Below, one piece after another: positions 24,992 through 36,895 of a DNA stretch of 41,846 nucleotides. The stretch lies in the NCBI RefSeq assembly GCF_001507545.1, contig NZ_LQBP01000016.1, forward strand, positions 1 to 41,846. Reading direction: 5' to 3'. Source of the stretch: Ruegeria profundi (GTDB taxonomy: Bacteria > Pseudomonadota > Alphaproteobacteria > Rhodobacterales > Rhodobacteraceae). Below the pieces are notes generated by a model, which was given only the letters and a program-made list of their open reading frames with translations, had not been told where the DNA came from and ran no database searches. Made by a program: the position numbers and the translations under genes. Numbering within the stretch: position 1 is the stretch's first letter; each line of letters starts with the position of its first letter.

Positions 24992-27393
24992 CAGATGCCT
25001 CCCTTAATTCTTTGCACGCCGTGCCAGATTTCTTCGGCCGTCGCGGGCGCGTTCAACGCCGGATAGCTGTCGCCACAGGCCGCTACCGCATCTGACAGCG
25101 CCAACCAAGCCGAAATGCCCAGCATGAAGGGCGGCTCACCCACCGCTTTCGAGCGATAGATCGTGTTCTCGCGATTCTCACCCTCCCACAGCGCGACGTT
25201 GAAGACATCCGGCCGGTCCGAGCAGGCGGGGATTTTGTAAGTCGACGGCGCATGCGTGCGCAGGTTGCCGGTATCGTCCCAGACCAGTTCCTCGGTCGTC
25301 AGCCAGCCGGCACCTTGCACATAGCCGCCTTCGACCTGCCCGATGTCCAGCGCGGGGTTCAGCGAGGCGCCCGCGTCATGCAGGATATCCGTGCGCAGGA
25401 TGCGGTTTTCCCCGGTCAGGGTGTCGACGGCGACCTCGGTCACAGCCGCGCCATAGGCGAAGTAAAAGAACGGGCGGCCGCGCCCCTTGATCCGGTCCCA
25501 CTCGATCTTCGGGGTTTTGTAGAACCCGGTTGCCGACAGGCTGATCCGGCCCTGATAGGCAAGGGCAGCGGCTTCGGCAAATGTATAGCGTTCTTCACCG
25601 ACCGAAACGGTGCCTTCGGAAAAGATGACAGTCGATGGATCGGCCTGATGACGTTCGGCGAGATATTCGGCCATCCGGTCGCGGATCGTATCGCACGCAG
25701 CTTTCACTGCCATTCCGTTCAGGTCACTGCCGGATGATGCCGCGGTGGCTGATGTGTTGGGCACCTTCGCGGTGTCAGTGGCGGTGATCTTCACCATCTC
25801 CAACGGGATGCCAAAGCGCGAAGCAGCGACCTGCGCGACTTTTTGGAACAGCCCTTGGCCCATCTCGGTGCCGCCGTGGTTCAGGTGGACCGAGCCGTCC
25901 TGATAGACGTGCACCAAGGCGCCCGCCTGATTCAGATGGGTCAGCGTGAAGGAGATACCGAACTTGACCGGGGAAAAGGCGATACCCTTTTTGATCACGC
26001 GGTTCGCGGCATTCCATTTCTGGATGGCCGCTTTGCGCGCGGCATAATCGCTGGACTTCAAAAGCGCCTCGGTCATACCGTGAAGCTCAAAGTCGCTAAC
26101 CTCCATGCCGTAGGGCGTGGTATTGCCACCGGCAGGCAAAGGACGCACCGGAGCGTTCCCGATCTCAACAGCGCCACGGCTGGTCAGGTCTTCATGCGGA
26201 TCGGGATGACCCATCGGTTTCTCAGCGGGTGCGTGTTCGGTTACTGCGTGTGCGGGCTCATAATAGTTGCGACGACGTAATTCGACGGGGTCCAGCCCCA
26301 ATTCATAGGCCGCGTGGTCCATGACCCGCTCGATCCCAACCATTCCCTGAGGGCCGCCGAACCCGCGATAGGCGGTGGCGGATTGGGTATTGGTCTTTAA
26401 GCGGTGGCTTTCGATCCGGGCATTCGGCAGCAAATAGGCATTGTCCGAGTGCAGCATCGCGCGGTCGGCGACGGGCAAGGACAGGTCCTGTGCCCAGCCG
26501 CAAATGGCATAGTGGTGGAACGAGACGCCCTGAATATGGCCATTCTCATCAAACCCAGCCTTGTAGGCGATGCGGAAGGCGTGGCGTTTACCGGTGATGA
26601 TCATGTCATCATCGCGGTCATATCGCATTTTGCAGGTTTTGCCGGTGGCCCGCGCTGCAACGGCGCAAGCGACGGCCAAAGCGTTGCCTTGACTTTCCTT
26701 GCCGCCAAAACCCCCGCCCATGCGACGGGTCTCGACCCGGACGGCGTTCATCGGAACGCCCAAAGCATCGGCTACCTTGTGCTGAATCTCGGTTGGGTGC
26801 TGGGTCGAAGAATGCACCAACATGTCCGCGCCTTCATTCGGAACCGCCAAGGCGGCCTGTCCTTCCAAATAGAAATGCTCTTGCCCACCAAGCTCAAACG
26901 AGCCTTCGATCACGTGCGCCGCGCCGGCAATGGCGGCATCCGTATCGCCCTTGGCATAGATGCGCGGACCGTCTTCGAACCGGCTGTCAGCGGCAAGCGC
27001 GTCTTCGATCGTCAGGATCGGCGTCTCTTTGTCATAGTCGATCTTGCCAAGGCGCGCGGCCTTGCGCGCGGCCGAATGACTTGTTGCAACGACCAAAAAT
27101 ACGGGCTGGCCGATATAATGAACGGTGCCATCTGATAACAGCGGTTCATCGTGGATCGACGGTGAGACATCGTTGGCAAAAGGCAGGTCGCTGGCGGTCA
27201 TGACCATGACCACGCCGTCCGCGGCCTCTACAGCCGACAAATCCATCGCGGTGATTCTGCCTTTGGCTATCGGACTGAGGCCAAACGCCAGGTGCAGCGT
27301 TCCTTTTGGCGTGGGGATGTCGTCGACGTATCGCGCCACACCAGAGACATGTAGGGGGGCCGCGTCATGAGGCAGAGCCTTGGTCACGCTCAT
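24991..27393 (-). CDS. xdhB: Xanthine dehydrogenase molybdopterin-binding subunit
   Basis: An 800-residue large subunit of the xanthine oxidase family. An N-terminal hammerhead domain (about 15-125, with [13 protein letters not shown]) is followed by molybdopterin-binding domains with [46 protein letters not shown] and the C-terminal [11 protein letters not shown], where the Glu is the catalytic base. It oxidises hypoxanthine to xanthine and xanthine to urate together with XdhA. Length is typical of bacterial XdhB. It overlaps xdhA by four bases (27390-27393). Confidence 0.96.
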   Translation of the reverse strand: MSVTKALPHDAAPLHVSGVARYVDDIPTPKGTLHLAFGLSPIAKGRITAMDLSAVEAADGVVMVMTASDLPFANDVSPSIHDEPLLSDGTVHYIGQPVFLVVATSHSAARKAARLGKIDYDKETPILTIEDALAADSRFEDGPRIYAKGDTDAAIAGAAHVIEGSFELGGQEHFYLEGQAALAVPNEGADMLVHSSTQHPTEIQHKVADALGVPMNAVRVETRRMGGGFGGKESQGNALAVACAVAARATGKTCKMRYDRDDDMIITGKRHAFRIAYKAGFDENGHIQGVSFHHYAICGWAQDLSLPVADRAMLHSDNAYLLPNARIESHRLKTNTQSATAYRGFGGPQGMVGIERVMDHAAYELGLDPVELRRRNYYEPAHAVTEHAPAEKPMGHPDPHEDLTSRGAVEIGNAPVRPLPAGGNTTPYGMEVSDFELHGMTEALLKSSDYAARKAAIQKWNAANRVIKKGIAFSPVKFGISFTLTHLNQAGALVHVYQDGSVHLNHGGTEMGQGLFQKVAQVAASRFGIPLEMVKITATDTAKVPNTSATAASSGSDLNGMAVKAACDTIRDRMAEYLAERHQADPSTVIFSEGTVSVGEERYTFAEAAALAYQGRISLSATGFYKTPKIEWDRIKGRGRPFFYFAYGAAVTEVAVDTLTGENRILRTDILHDAGASLNPALDIGQVEGGYVQGAGWLTTEELVWDDTGNLRTHAPSTYKIPACSDRPDVFNVALWEGENRENTIYRSKAVGEPPFMLGISAWLALSDAVAACGDSYPALNAPATAEEIWHGVQRIKGGI

Positions 27394-28751
27394 ACTGACA
27401 CCTCCAGCACGTTTGTTACTTCACCCTGATCTTCAAGGAAGTATCTTTCCAGCATCGCTTTGGCCGTCTCTAGCCGATAGGTGGCCGAGGCGCGCATGTC
27501 CGTAAGCGGGGCATAATCCGTTCCGAAGGCAGGCAATGCCGCCTGAATGGTCTGGGGCGTCCACGGTTGGCCGATCAAAGCGGCCTCAACGTTTGAGGCG
27601 CGTTTTGGAATACCGGCCATACCGCCAAACGCGATGCGCGCATCAGTGACGGTGCCCTCTGTAATGGTGATGTTGAAACACCCGCATACGGCCGAGATAT
27701 CCTGATCGAACCTTTTGCTGAGTTTGTAACACTTCAGACGATCCGGCTGGCGCGGGAAGCTGACAGCTTCGAGGAATTCGCCGGGGCCGCGATCTTGCTT
27801 GCCGTAGTCGATAAAGAAATTCTCCAGCGGGATCGATCGGCGTTCATCCCCGTGGCGCAAGTGAAGGGTCGCGCCAAGCGCGATCAACGCAGGCGGATTG
27901 TCCCCGATGGGTGAGCCATTGGCGATATTCCCGCCGACTGTGGCGGCGTGCCGGATCTGAACGCTGGAGTAACGGCGGATCATCTCGGCATAAGAGGGGT
28001 GCATATCGGCCAGCGCCTCGCCCATTCGGTTCATGTCCACCATGGCGCCAAAGCGGATTTCGTCTTCGGTGATCGTGACCTTTTTTAGATCCTCGCAGCG
28101 GTTCAGAAAGATCACCGGGGTCAGATCGCGCAGCTGCTTGGTGACCCACAGGCCTACATCGGTCGCACCTGCGACCAAGGTGGCATCCGGGTGGTTTGCA
28201 TATAAGGCGGCCAATTCGTCAGACGAACCGGGCAACATGGTCGGCGCGGCTGACGTTGCAACGGGTTCGTCCTTGACCCAGACCGGGACAGGCTGCGCCT
28301 CAGCCGCTTCCGCTGCGCGGATGATCGGCGCATAGCCGGTGCAGCGGCACAGGTTCCCGGCAAGCTGTGTATCGTGATCTGTTGCGCCATTTGCGTGGCT
28401 TGCAACCATCGACATCACGAAACCGGGCGTGCAAAACCCGCATTGTGAGCCGTGAAGGTCCACCATCGCTTGTTGTACCGGATGGGGTTCATTGTTCGGG
28501 CCGCTGGCCCCCTCGACGGTGCGGACCGCTTTGCCGTGCAACTGCGGCAGAAACAGAATGCAGGAATTCAGTGCCTTGGCCCCATCTGTGTCAGTCACCA
28601 TTACGGTGCAGGCGCCGCAGTCGCCTTCGCTGCAGCCTTCCTTGGTGCCAGTCAGGCCGCGATCCTCGCGCAGCCAGTCCAGCAGTGTGGCTGTAGGATC
28701 GACATCCGCCAGCTCAACTGTCTCTCCGTTCAGAAGAAACGTGATATTCAT
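27390..28751 (-). CDS. xdhA: Xanthine dehydrogenase FeS/FAD subunit
   Basis: A 453-residue small subunit. The N-terminal plant-type ferredoxin domain has C40, C45, C48 and C64 for one 2Fe-2S cluster; the second domain has C104, C107, C135 and C137 (in QCGFCTPG and CRCTGY) for the other. The FAD domain (about 170-450) carries [14 protein letters not shown] and [15 protein letters not shown]. It accepts electrons from the molybdenum site in XdhB and passes them to NAD. It is the first gene of the seven-gene operon, so the promoter must lie in the 344-base region before it. No purine regulator gene is encoded next to it. Confidence 0.96.
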   Translation of the reverse strand: MNITFLLNGETVELADVDPTATLLDWLREDRGLTGTKEGCSEGDCGACTVMVTDTDGAKALNSCILFLPQLHGKAVRTVEGASGPNNEPHPVQQAMVDLHGSQCGFCTPGFVMSMVASHANGATDHDTQLAGNLCRCTGYAPIIRAAEAAEAQPVPVWVKDEPVATSAAPTMLPGSSDELAALYANHPDATLVAGATDVGLWVTKQLRDLTPVIFLNRCEDLKKVTITEDEIRFGAMVDMNRMGEALADMHPSYAEMIRRYSSVQIRHAATVGGNIANGSPIGDNPPALIALGATLHLRHGDERRSIPLENFFIDYGKQDRGPGEFLEAVSFPRQPDRLKCYKLSKRFDQDISAVCGCFNITITEGTVTDARIAFGGMAGIPKRASNVEAALIGQPWTPQTIQAALPAFGTDYAPLTDMRASATYRLETAKAMLERYFLEDQGEVTNVLEVSV

Positions 28752-29095
28752 TCGAGAAACCCGTCGCCTTACCCGGTTGCGCCCTGCGGTGCCCTCCTTC
28801 GATGCGACGTAGAAAGAGTGGCGGGCGAATAGCTTGCCGTTCGATGTTAGAAACAGGGCAGGTTATCTGGCAAGAAAAACTGATTATGTTATGCATGATT
28901 ACGACCATTCGATAGGGTAATGCCTGTTTTCCGAACCATTCAGCCATTTGAAATCAATGCGTTTTCCGTTCTGACCTAGCAGCCCCTGCCGAAGCACCTT
29001 CTGAAAAAGCCGAACAATCGGCGCTGATTTTTTAAACATCCAAAAGCGTCGGTTCCCGCTTTTGCCGCGCTGCTGGCTGGGGTAGCGTAGGCGGC
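28752..29095. other. Divergent promoter region between xdhA and dnaE
   Basis: The 344 bases separate xdhA (minus) from dnaE (plus) and must hold both promoters. I see no open frame with family resemblance. The AT-rich part (28860-28920, including a run with TTATGTTATGCATGATTAC) is the best candidate for the xdh promoter and a regulator site. A small hairpin (GCCGA-ACAA-TCGGC, about 29008-29021) followed after seven bases by six T residues lies nearer to dnaE. No alphaproteobacterial LexA box (GTTC-N7-GTTC) was seen. Confidence 0.5.
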
Positions 29096-32596
<3,501 letters not shown>

Positions 32597-32687
32597 CGCG
32601 CTGGATTGGTGCCGGGATTGACTAGCTCTGGCCAAAAGCTTGCCTCATCGACAACGCAGTGAAAACCACGCTGGGGCTCAAAGACGT

Positions 32688-32882
32688 TCAGTAATGCGGC
32701 GGGCGTTCGTCTCCGAACACGACCCCGCCCGAACCTTCTTGTGCACGATCAGCCTCGCGCTGCAGCAGCATCTCGACCCGTCGGGCCAGACGGTCGATAT
32801 CGCCTTGTTGGCGGGTGACGACTGTGTTCAGCTCGTCAACTGTGCGGGTCAGGTGGGCGATCTGTTCTTCCAGATGCTGCAT
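32688..32882 (-). CDS. slyX: SlyX family protein
   Basis: A 64-residue protein. The pattern is characteristic: an N-terminal coiled coil with regular leucines (EEQIAHLTRTVDELN; RQQGDIDRLARRVEML), then a short tail ending in GDERPPHY, the PPH-aromatic end typical of SlyX. Function is unknown; the coiled coil suggests oligomerisation. ATG 32882 has a strong AGGAGAT ribosome site seven bases upstream, and the longer open frame beyond it (to 33422) overlaps hisS and is not real. It is transcribed away from hisS, with 129 bases between the start codons. Confidence 0.9.
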   Translation of the reverse strand: MQHLEEQIAHLTRTVDELNTVVTRQQGDIDRLARRVEMLLQREADRAQEGSGGVVFGDERPPHY

Positions 32883-33011
32883 TGGGATCTCCTGTCTTGA
32901 GCCGGTCATAACGACCCCGGCAGTCCAAGGCCAGCGAAAGCGTACCTTGCCCCGATGCGGGGCATGGGATAGACCGCGCGCGGAACAAGGATACTCCCAA
33001 GGACGCCCCAC

Positions 33012-34556
33012 ATGGCCAAGCCCAAGAAACAGCCCCGCCCCAAGGCCGTAACGCCAAAAGGGTTCCGTGACTATTTCGGCCAGGAAGTCACGCAGCGCAC
33101 TGAAATGCTGCGGGCTATTGCGGACGTCTATCATCGCTATGGCTTTGACGCGCTTGAGAGCAGCGCGGTCGAAACGGTTGAGGCGCTGGGTAAGTTCCTG
33201 CCGGACGTGGACCGCCCGAACGAAGGCGTGTTTGCATGGCAGGAGTTCGATGAGGGCGGCAACGGCGATTGGATGGCCCTGCGCTATGACCTGACCGCGC
33301 CTTTGGCCCGTGTCTATGCGCAACACCGCAATGATCTGCCTACGCCCTATCGCCGCTATGCGATGGGGCCGGTTTGGCGGAATGAAAAGCCTGGGCCTGG
33401 GCGGTATCGCCAGTTTTATCAATGTGATGCGGATACCGTAGGTACAGCTTCGATGGCGGCGGACGCCGAGATTTGCGCGATGCTGGCTGACACGCTCGAG
33501 ACGGTTGGGATTCCACGCGGTGACTATGTTATTCGATTGAACAACCGGAAAATTCTGAACGGTATTCTTGAACTCACGTTTGGCAAGGTGAAACTCGGCA
33601 AGCTCGAGGGTTCGAAAGAGGAGAATGCCAAGCTACAGGCAGTGTGGGATCGAAACGTAGAAGAGGCGATTCTGCGGACAATGGACAAACACGATAAAGT
33701 AGGTGACCAAGGAGTTCGCGAACTGCTTGGCCCTGGTCGAAGGGACGAGTCTGGAGCGTTCATTGAAGGTTGGAGCCGAAGCGCCGAAGAAATCGATGTA
33801 GTGCTCTCGTTTTTGAATTCGCGAAAAGAGAATAATCAACAAACACTTGATGGCTTGTATAAACTGGTTGAGGGTTCAGAAATCGGTCGGCAAGGTGTCA
33901 ATGAGCTTAAGAGCATTTGTGCCTTGTTGGAGGCTCAAGGCTACGAAGGGAACAGAATAGTTGTCGACCCTTCGGTCGTGCGTGGCCTCGGCTATTACAC
34001 TGGCCCGGTCTACGAGGCCGAACTGACATTCGAGATCTTCGACGAAAAAGGCCGCAAGCGGCAGTTCGGGTCTGTTGCAGGTGGTGGGCGTTATGACGAT
34101 CTGGTCAAACGCTTCACCGGGCAGGAAGTACCTGCGACTGGAATTTCAATCGGGGTTGACCGCTTGCTGGCTGCTCTGCGTGAAAAAGGACGGATCAGCG
34201 CGCAGGCCAAGGGGCCTGTCGTTGTTACTGTCATGGACCGCGACCGCATGGCGGACTATCAGGCTATGGTGGCCGAGCTGCGCAATGCAGGCATTCGGGC
34301 CGAAGTTTATCTGGGCAACCCCAAGAACTTTGGCAATCAGCTGAAATATGCGGATAAGCGGAACTCTCCGATTGCCGTGATCGAAGGCGGCGACGAAAAG
34401 GCCAATGGTATCGTTCAGATCAAAGATTTGATCCTTGGGGCGAAGATCGCCGAAAGCGCCACGCTTGAGGAATGGAAAGAACGCCCCAGTCAGTTCGAAG
34501 TGCCGCGAGGTGATCTGGTCGCCAAGGTTCGCGAAATTCTGGACAGTCAGGGCTAG
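33012..34556 (+). CDS. hisS: Histidyl-tRNA synthetase
   Basis: A 514-residue class II aminoacyl-tRNA synthetase that charges tRNA-His. Motif 1 lies near GFRDYFGQE and [17 protein letters not shown]; motif 2 is [23 protein letters not shown]; the histidine-specific block [14 protein letters not shown] and motif 3 [12 protein letters not shown] are present; the C-terminal anticodon-binding domain starts at about 395. Residues about 163-319 (33500-33970) are encoded by DNA of about 42-45% GC by hand counts, while flanks have 63-67%. All signature blocks are intact, so it should be active. hisZ starts three bases after the stop: hisS-hisZ-hisG form an operon. Confidence 0.96.
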   Translation: MAKPKKQPRPKAVTPKGFRDYFGQEVTQRTEMLRAIADVYHRYGFDALESSAVETVEALGKFLPDVDRPNEGVFAWQEFDEGGNGDWMALRYDLTAPLARVYAQHRNDLPTPYRRYAMGPVWRNEKPGPGRYRQFYQCDADTVGTASMAADAEICAMLADTLETVGIPRGDYVIRLNNRKILNGILELTFGKVKLGKLEGSKEENAKLQAVWDRNVEEAILRTMDKHDKVGDQGVRELLGPGRRDESGAFIEGWSRSAEEIDVVLSFLNSRKENNQQTLDGLYKLVEGSEIGRQGVNELKSICALLEAQGYEGNRIVVDPSVVRGLGYYTGPVYEAELTFEIFDEKGRKRQFGSVAGGGRYDDLVKRFTGQEVPATGISIGVDRLLAALREKGRISAQAKGPVVVTVMDRDRMADYQAMVAELRNAGIRAEVYLGNPKNFGNQLKYADKRNSPIAVIEGGDEKANGIVQIKDLILGAKIAESATLEEWKERPSQFEVPRGDLVAKVREILDSQG

Positions 34557-34559
34557 CTC

Positions 34560-35648
34560 ATGGCCAATCGTTCTCAGATTCAGGCCCGCGCGGCCATGAT
34601 GCGTGTCCGGTTCGAGGCTGCGGGCGCGCAGGTCGTCGATCCGCCGCTGCTGCAACCGGCAGAGACGTTGCTGGACCTATACGGAGAAGACATCCGGGCC
34701 CGCGCTTATGTGACGTCGGACGCGCTGCGGGGTGAGCAGATGTTGCGTCCCGACTTCACCCTGCCGGTGGTGCAGATGCACATGAGCGACGGGGCCGAGC
34801 CTGCGCGCTATACCTATTCCGGCGAGGTGTTCCGCCGGCAAGAGCTCAACCCGGATCGGTCCAACGAATACATTCAGGTCGGATACGAGGTCTTTGACCG
34901 TGACGATCCTTCGGGCGCGGATGCTGAGGTATTCTCGCTGTTCGCCCTCCAACTGCGTGGCTTGCCGCTGCGCGCGGCGACCGGGGATATTGGCATTCTG
35001 ACGGCGGCGGTTCAGGGGCTGCGTACCACGGACCGACGTAAGGCGGCGTTGATGCGGCATCTGTGGCGGCCGCGTCGCTTTCGTATCCTGCTGGAGCGGT
35101 TCGCCGGGCGTAAACCAGCGCCTGAAGAGCGGGATGCGCTGCTGAATGCCGAAGACCCCTTGGCGGTTGACGCACCTATGATCGGCAAACGTCGCGCGAC
35201 CGAGATCGAAGCACGGATCGAGGCGTTGCGCGAAGACCGCGATACGCCGCCGATCGCCGACAGCGAATTGGCAGGGTTGGAGACCCTATTGAATGTGCGC
35301 GAAACCATGCCCTTTGCGTTAGAGCAATTGCGCGACGTGGCGGTGGACCTGCCGCAGATTACGCAGGCGCTTGATCGGCTTGAGGCGCGGGTGGCCGCGC
35401 TGCAAGCACGCGGTGTGGACGTCGCACGCCTGGATTTTGAGGCCGCCTACGGACGTACTTCGATGGAGTACTACGACGGGTTTGTCTTCGGTTTTTACGC
35501 CGAGGGTCGCCCCGATCTGCCGCCGATTGCAACCGGCGGGCGCTATGATGCGCTGACCCGACAATTGGGTAACGGTGCCGAAATCCCCGCCGTGGGCGGC
35601 GTGCTGCGCCCCGATCTGATGCTGGAAATCGAGGAGGCCGCACAATGA
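34560..35648 (+). CDS. hisZ: ATP phosphoribosyltransferase regulatory subunit
   Basis: A 362-residue HisS paralogue without tRNA charging activity. It keeps the class II core (RPDFTLPVVQMHMS; RYTYSGEVFRRQE; EYIQVGYEVFD; C-terminal TGGRYDALTRQLG) but lacks an anticodon-binding domain. It forms the hetero-octamer with short-form HisG and gives it histidine feedback control in the first step of histidine synthesis. It starts three bases after hisS and overlaps hisG by four bases (ATGA at 35645). Confidence 0.95.
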   Translation: MANRSQIQARAAMMRVRFEAAGAQVVDPPLLQPAETLLDLYGEDIRARAYVTSDALRGEQMLRPDFTLPVVQMHMSDGAEPARYTYSGEVFRRQELNPDRSNEYIQVGYEVFDRDDPSGADAEVFSLFALQLRGLPLRAATGDIGILTAAVQGLRTTDRRKAALMRHLWRPRRFRILLERFAGRKPAPEERDALLNAEDPLAVDAPMIGKRRATEIEARIEALREDRDTPPIADSELAGLETLLNVRETMPFALEQLRDVAVDLPQITQALDRLEARVAALQARGVDVARLDFEAAYGRTSMEYYDGFVFGFYAEGRPDLPPIATGGRYDALTRQLGNGAEIPAVGGVLRPDLMLEIEEAAQ

Positions 35649-36334
35649 GTTTGAAACTGGGCGTGCCTTCCAAGGGCCGGTTGATGGAAAAGACCTTTGC
35701 GTGGTTCGAAAAGCGCGGGATTGTTCTGTCGCGCAGCGGATCGGACCGGGAATATGCCGGCAAGGTTGAAGGCATTGACGGCGTTTCCCTGATCTTGCTG
35801 TCCGCTGGGGAAATGCCGCGCGAACTGGCCGCAGGGCGCATACATTTGGGCGTCACCGGAATTGACTTGGTGCAAGAGAAACTGCCGCGTTGGGAACAGC
35901 AGGTCGAAGAAGTCTCGCAACTTGGGTTCGGCAAGGCCGATCTTATCATCGCGACACCAGCCTGTTGGGTGGATGTCGATACGCTGGACGATCTTGATGC
36001 CGTTGCCGCAGCATTCCGCAAAGCACACGGCCATCGGCTGCGGATTGCAACGAAGTACCACCGGCTGGTGCGTGAGTTCCTGACAGATGCGGGCGTGGCC
36101 GATTACACTCTGGTCGACAGTCAGGGTGCGACCGAGGGCACAGTAATGAATGAAACGGCTGAGGCGGTTGCGGATATCACATCGACGGGTGAAACCTTGC
36201 GTGCCAACCACCTGAAGATTTTGTCAGATGGGTTGATCCTGCGGTCTCAGGCAACGTTGTGGCGCAGCCGCGTGGCCAGCTATGATGCAGAGGACAAGGC
36301 CGTGTTATCCGAGCTTTTGGATCGTCTTGCCTGA
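35645..36334 (+). CDS. hisG: ATP phosphoribosyltransferase, short form
   Basis: A 229-residue catalytic subunit of the short HisG type: KLGVPSKGRLMEKT at the start, LGVTGIDLVQE, LRIATKYHRLVREFL, and the PRPP-binding block DSQGATEGTVMNETAEAVADITSTGETLRAN. It lacks the C-terminal ACT-like regulatory domain of long HisG, which explains the presence of hisZ. It joins ATP and PRPP in the first step of histidine synthesis. Its stop (36332-36334) directly abuts the stop of the convergent DUF1489 gene (36335-36337). Confidence 0.96.
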   Translation: MSLKLGVPSKGRLMEKTFAWFEKRGIVLSRSGSDREYAGKVEGIDGVSLILLSAGEMPRELAAGRIHLGVTGIDLVQEKLPRWEQQVEEVSQLGFGKADLIIATPACWVDVDTLDDLDAVAAAFRKAHGHRLRIATKYHRLVREFLTDAGVADYTLVDSQGATEGTVMNETAEAVADITSTGETLRANHLKILSDGLILRSQATLWRSRVASYDAEDKAVLSELLDRLA

Positions 36335-36766
36335 TTACAACACACCGATTTCCGCCAGCGCGCGGTTCAGATCATCGGGCAGCGCGTCGTCTTGCGCGCG
36401 ACTTTTTGGCAGATCGGCTGGTGTATCTTCCGGTTGCAGATAGCGCCACCCTTGGAAAGGGCGCTTTAGGGCGTTTTGTGTGCGGACAACATCTGGGTCC
36501 AAAACGATGGCGCAGCGGCGGATTCCGTCCTCACCCCGCACCTCATCCAAACGAAGGATGCGCTGACGGCATTGGACGACGCCTTTGATCACCCAGTAGA
36601 TTGATCCGCCATTCAGTATCTCGGCCTCGCGTTTCGGCCACATGCGGGTGACATGGCGGGGCAGACGGTCATCAAACCGCTGGCGATAGCTGTCCTGCCA
36701 CGCAATCAGGCTGTCAACGCTTTCTGAGCCAACCGAAAGTTTAATGAGATTAACGTATTTATCCAC
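36335..36766 (-). CDS. DUF1489-family protein
   Basis: A 143-residue protein with the DUF1489 pattern: VNLIKLSVGSESVDSLIAWQ, RHVTRMWPKREAEIL, GGSIYWVIKGVVQCRQRIL and a C-terminal KRPFQGWRYLQPEDTPADL. The family is conserved in alphaproteobacteria and has no known function. The start is GTG at 36766-36764, the only reasonable initiator before the conserved VNLIKL; this codon lies within a perfect DnaA-box sequence on the other strand. It converges on hisG with no spacer, so transcription from the two sides must overlap. Confidence 0.88.
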   Translation of the reverse strand: MDKYVNLIKLSVGSESVDSLIAWQDSYRQRFDDRLPRHVTRMWPKREAEILNGGSIYWVIKGVVQCRQRILRLDEVRGEDGIRRCAIVLDPDVVRTQNALKRPFQGWRYLQPEDTPADLPKSRAQDDALPDDLNRALAEIGVL

Positions 36767-36767
36767 A
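36759..36767 (+). promoter_or_regulatory. DnaA box
   Basis: TTATCCACA, a perfect match to the DnaA consensus, lies between the divergent DUF1489 and nrdJ genes and covers the GTG start codon of the former. DnaA regulates ribonucleotide reductase genes in Escherichia coli, so control of nrdJ is conceivable; a chance match of nine bases is also possible. Confidence 0.45.
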
Positions 36768-36794
36768 GCTTTCCCACAGAGTCGTCCCGAAGAC

Positions 36795-36841
36795 CACCTC
36801 TATATTGTAGACTGCTGGGCGCTGCCATCAAGGTGTTGTGG
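36795..36841 (+). promoter_or_regulatory. Tandem NrdR-box-like sites upstream of nrdJ
   Basis: Two 16-base sites resemble the NrdR consensus (ACACWATATATWGTGT type). Site 1 (36795-36810) matches 9 of 10 in the core C-W-A-T-A-T-A-T-W-G and its neighbours (CTCTATATTGT). Site 2 (36826-36841, CAAGGTGTTGTG) is weaker. Their starts are 31 bases apart, three helical turns, which is the spacing known for functional paired NrdR boxes. They lie 55-100 bases before nrdJ. NrdR is an ATP/dATP-sensing repressor of ribonucleotide reductase genes. Confidence 0.6.
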
Positions 36842-36895
36842 CGAGGGTGTGATTTGGGGTAAGCTGCTTATCTCTTTCTACTCAGGGAATCGCCA

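Noticed and set aside
28860..28925. LexA or defined purine-regulator operator in the xdhA-dnaE region
   Set aside because: No GTTC-N7-GTTC site or other recognised operator was found; AT-richness alone is not enough.
32688..33422. 244-residue minus-strand frame containing slyX
   Set aside because: Only the last 64 residues look like a protein family; the upstream part is antisense to hisS and slyX has its own strong ribosome site.
36842..36895. B12 riboswitch upstream of nrdJ
   Set aside because: No conserved B12-box sequence is present and the leader is short; nrdJ uses B12 as cofactor but is more likely under NrdR.
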